DNA from: Novosphingobium subterraneum
GTDB lineage: Bacteria > Pseudomonadota > Alphaproteobacteria > Sphingomonadales > Sphingomonadaceae
Assembly (NCBI RefSeq): GCF_000807925.1
Contig: NZ_JRVC01000007.1
Location: 124,001 to 188,000 of the forward strand
DNA length: 64,000 nt
Direction of reading: 5' to 3'
Below, in pieces: positions 63,924 through 64,000 of the stretch. The notes under the pieces are model-generated. The model worked only from the letters and a program-made list of their open reading frames with translations, had not been told where the DNA came from and did no database searches. The position numbers and the translations under genes were made by a program. Every line of letters begins with the position of its first letter. Positions within the stretch are counted from its first letter, which is position 1.

Positions 63924-64000
63924 CAAGGGTCATGCGTCTCATCCTGCCTGCCGAACGCAGTTCGCAGGAAGAGGTTTCCGCCTGAAGCGAAAATTGGTTG

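Noticed and set aside
63924..64000. 3' end of a gene entering from the right edge on the minus strand
   Set aside because: A short open stretch stopping near 63939 is compatible with one, but nothing identifies it.

Overview
The window is a GC-rich chromosomal segment from an alphaproteobacterium, most likely Sphingomonadales and probably Novosphingobium or a close relative. The assignment rests on recognised protein families (GapR/DUF2312, DUF1244, DUF4167, DUF1345, a PEP-CTERM protein, class I NrdA/NrdB), an alphaproteobacterial direct-repeat SOS box, and frequent GTG/TTG starts with purine-rich ribosome binding sites. No alignment was run. No tRNA, rRNA or CRISPR array was seen.

Layout. 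1-5.7 kb: 5' end of lptB, pmbA/tldE, ppa, DUF1345, M61 peptidase. 5.8-13.3 kb: a mostly co-directional housekeeping block hisS, prfA, prmC, DUF4167, lnt, metK. 13.3-23.3 kb: an acyl-CoA dehydrogenase/phosphotransferase pair, a beta-lactamase-fold hydrolase, polA, a ClpP-like periplasmic protein, comM and a GlsB/YeaQ-type membrane protein. 23.3-28.8 kb: nrdA with DnaA-box-like and SOS-box-like sites, then nrdB, separated by two small membrane genes, a palindromic repeat and a DUF2171 gene. 28.8-31.2 kb: an accessory patch with DUF4160/DUF2442 and HI0074/HI0073 (HEPN/MNT-like) pairs plus small genes. 31.2-32.3 kb: a Ser/Thr-repeat PEP-CTERM protein.

32.5-37.8 kb: a long minus-strand run yebC, hypothetical, DUF3147, ruvC, deaminase, ruvA, a 47-aa protein, parD, parE, ruvB. 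A parDE toxin-antitoxin pair lies inside the Holliday-junction operon, with overlapping start and stop codons. 37.9-51.3 kb: CPBP protease, SDR, gapR, a second palindromic repeat, DUF1244, pyk, a TonB-dependent receptor, two diguanylate cyclases, yggS, a ThiE/TenI-like protein and ftsK. 51.4-54.5 kb: bioB-bioF-bioD, ended by a 275-bp MITE-like element whose tip supplies the bioD stop codon.

54.7-63.9 kb: a catabolic cluster with cyclase/hydrolase, membrane protein, alpha/beta hydrolase, type I extradiol dioxygenase, FAD monooxygenase, MFS transporter, NTF2-like protein, Rieske oxygenase, TetR regulator and SDR. The enzymes fit uptake, hydroxylation or O-demethylation, meta-cleavage and hydrolysis of an aromatic substrate that I cannot name. 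A shared site in both divergent intergenic regions suggests one TetR controls the cluster. This cluster and the ruv-parDE operon are the most interesting parts.
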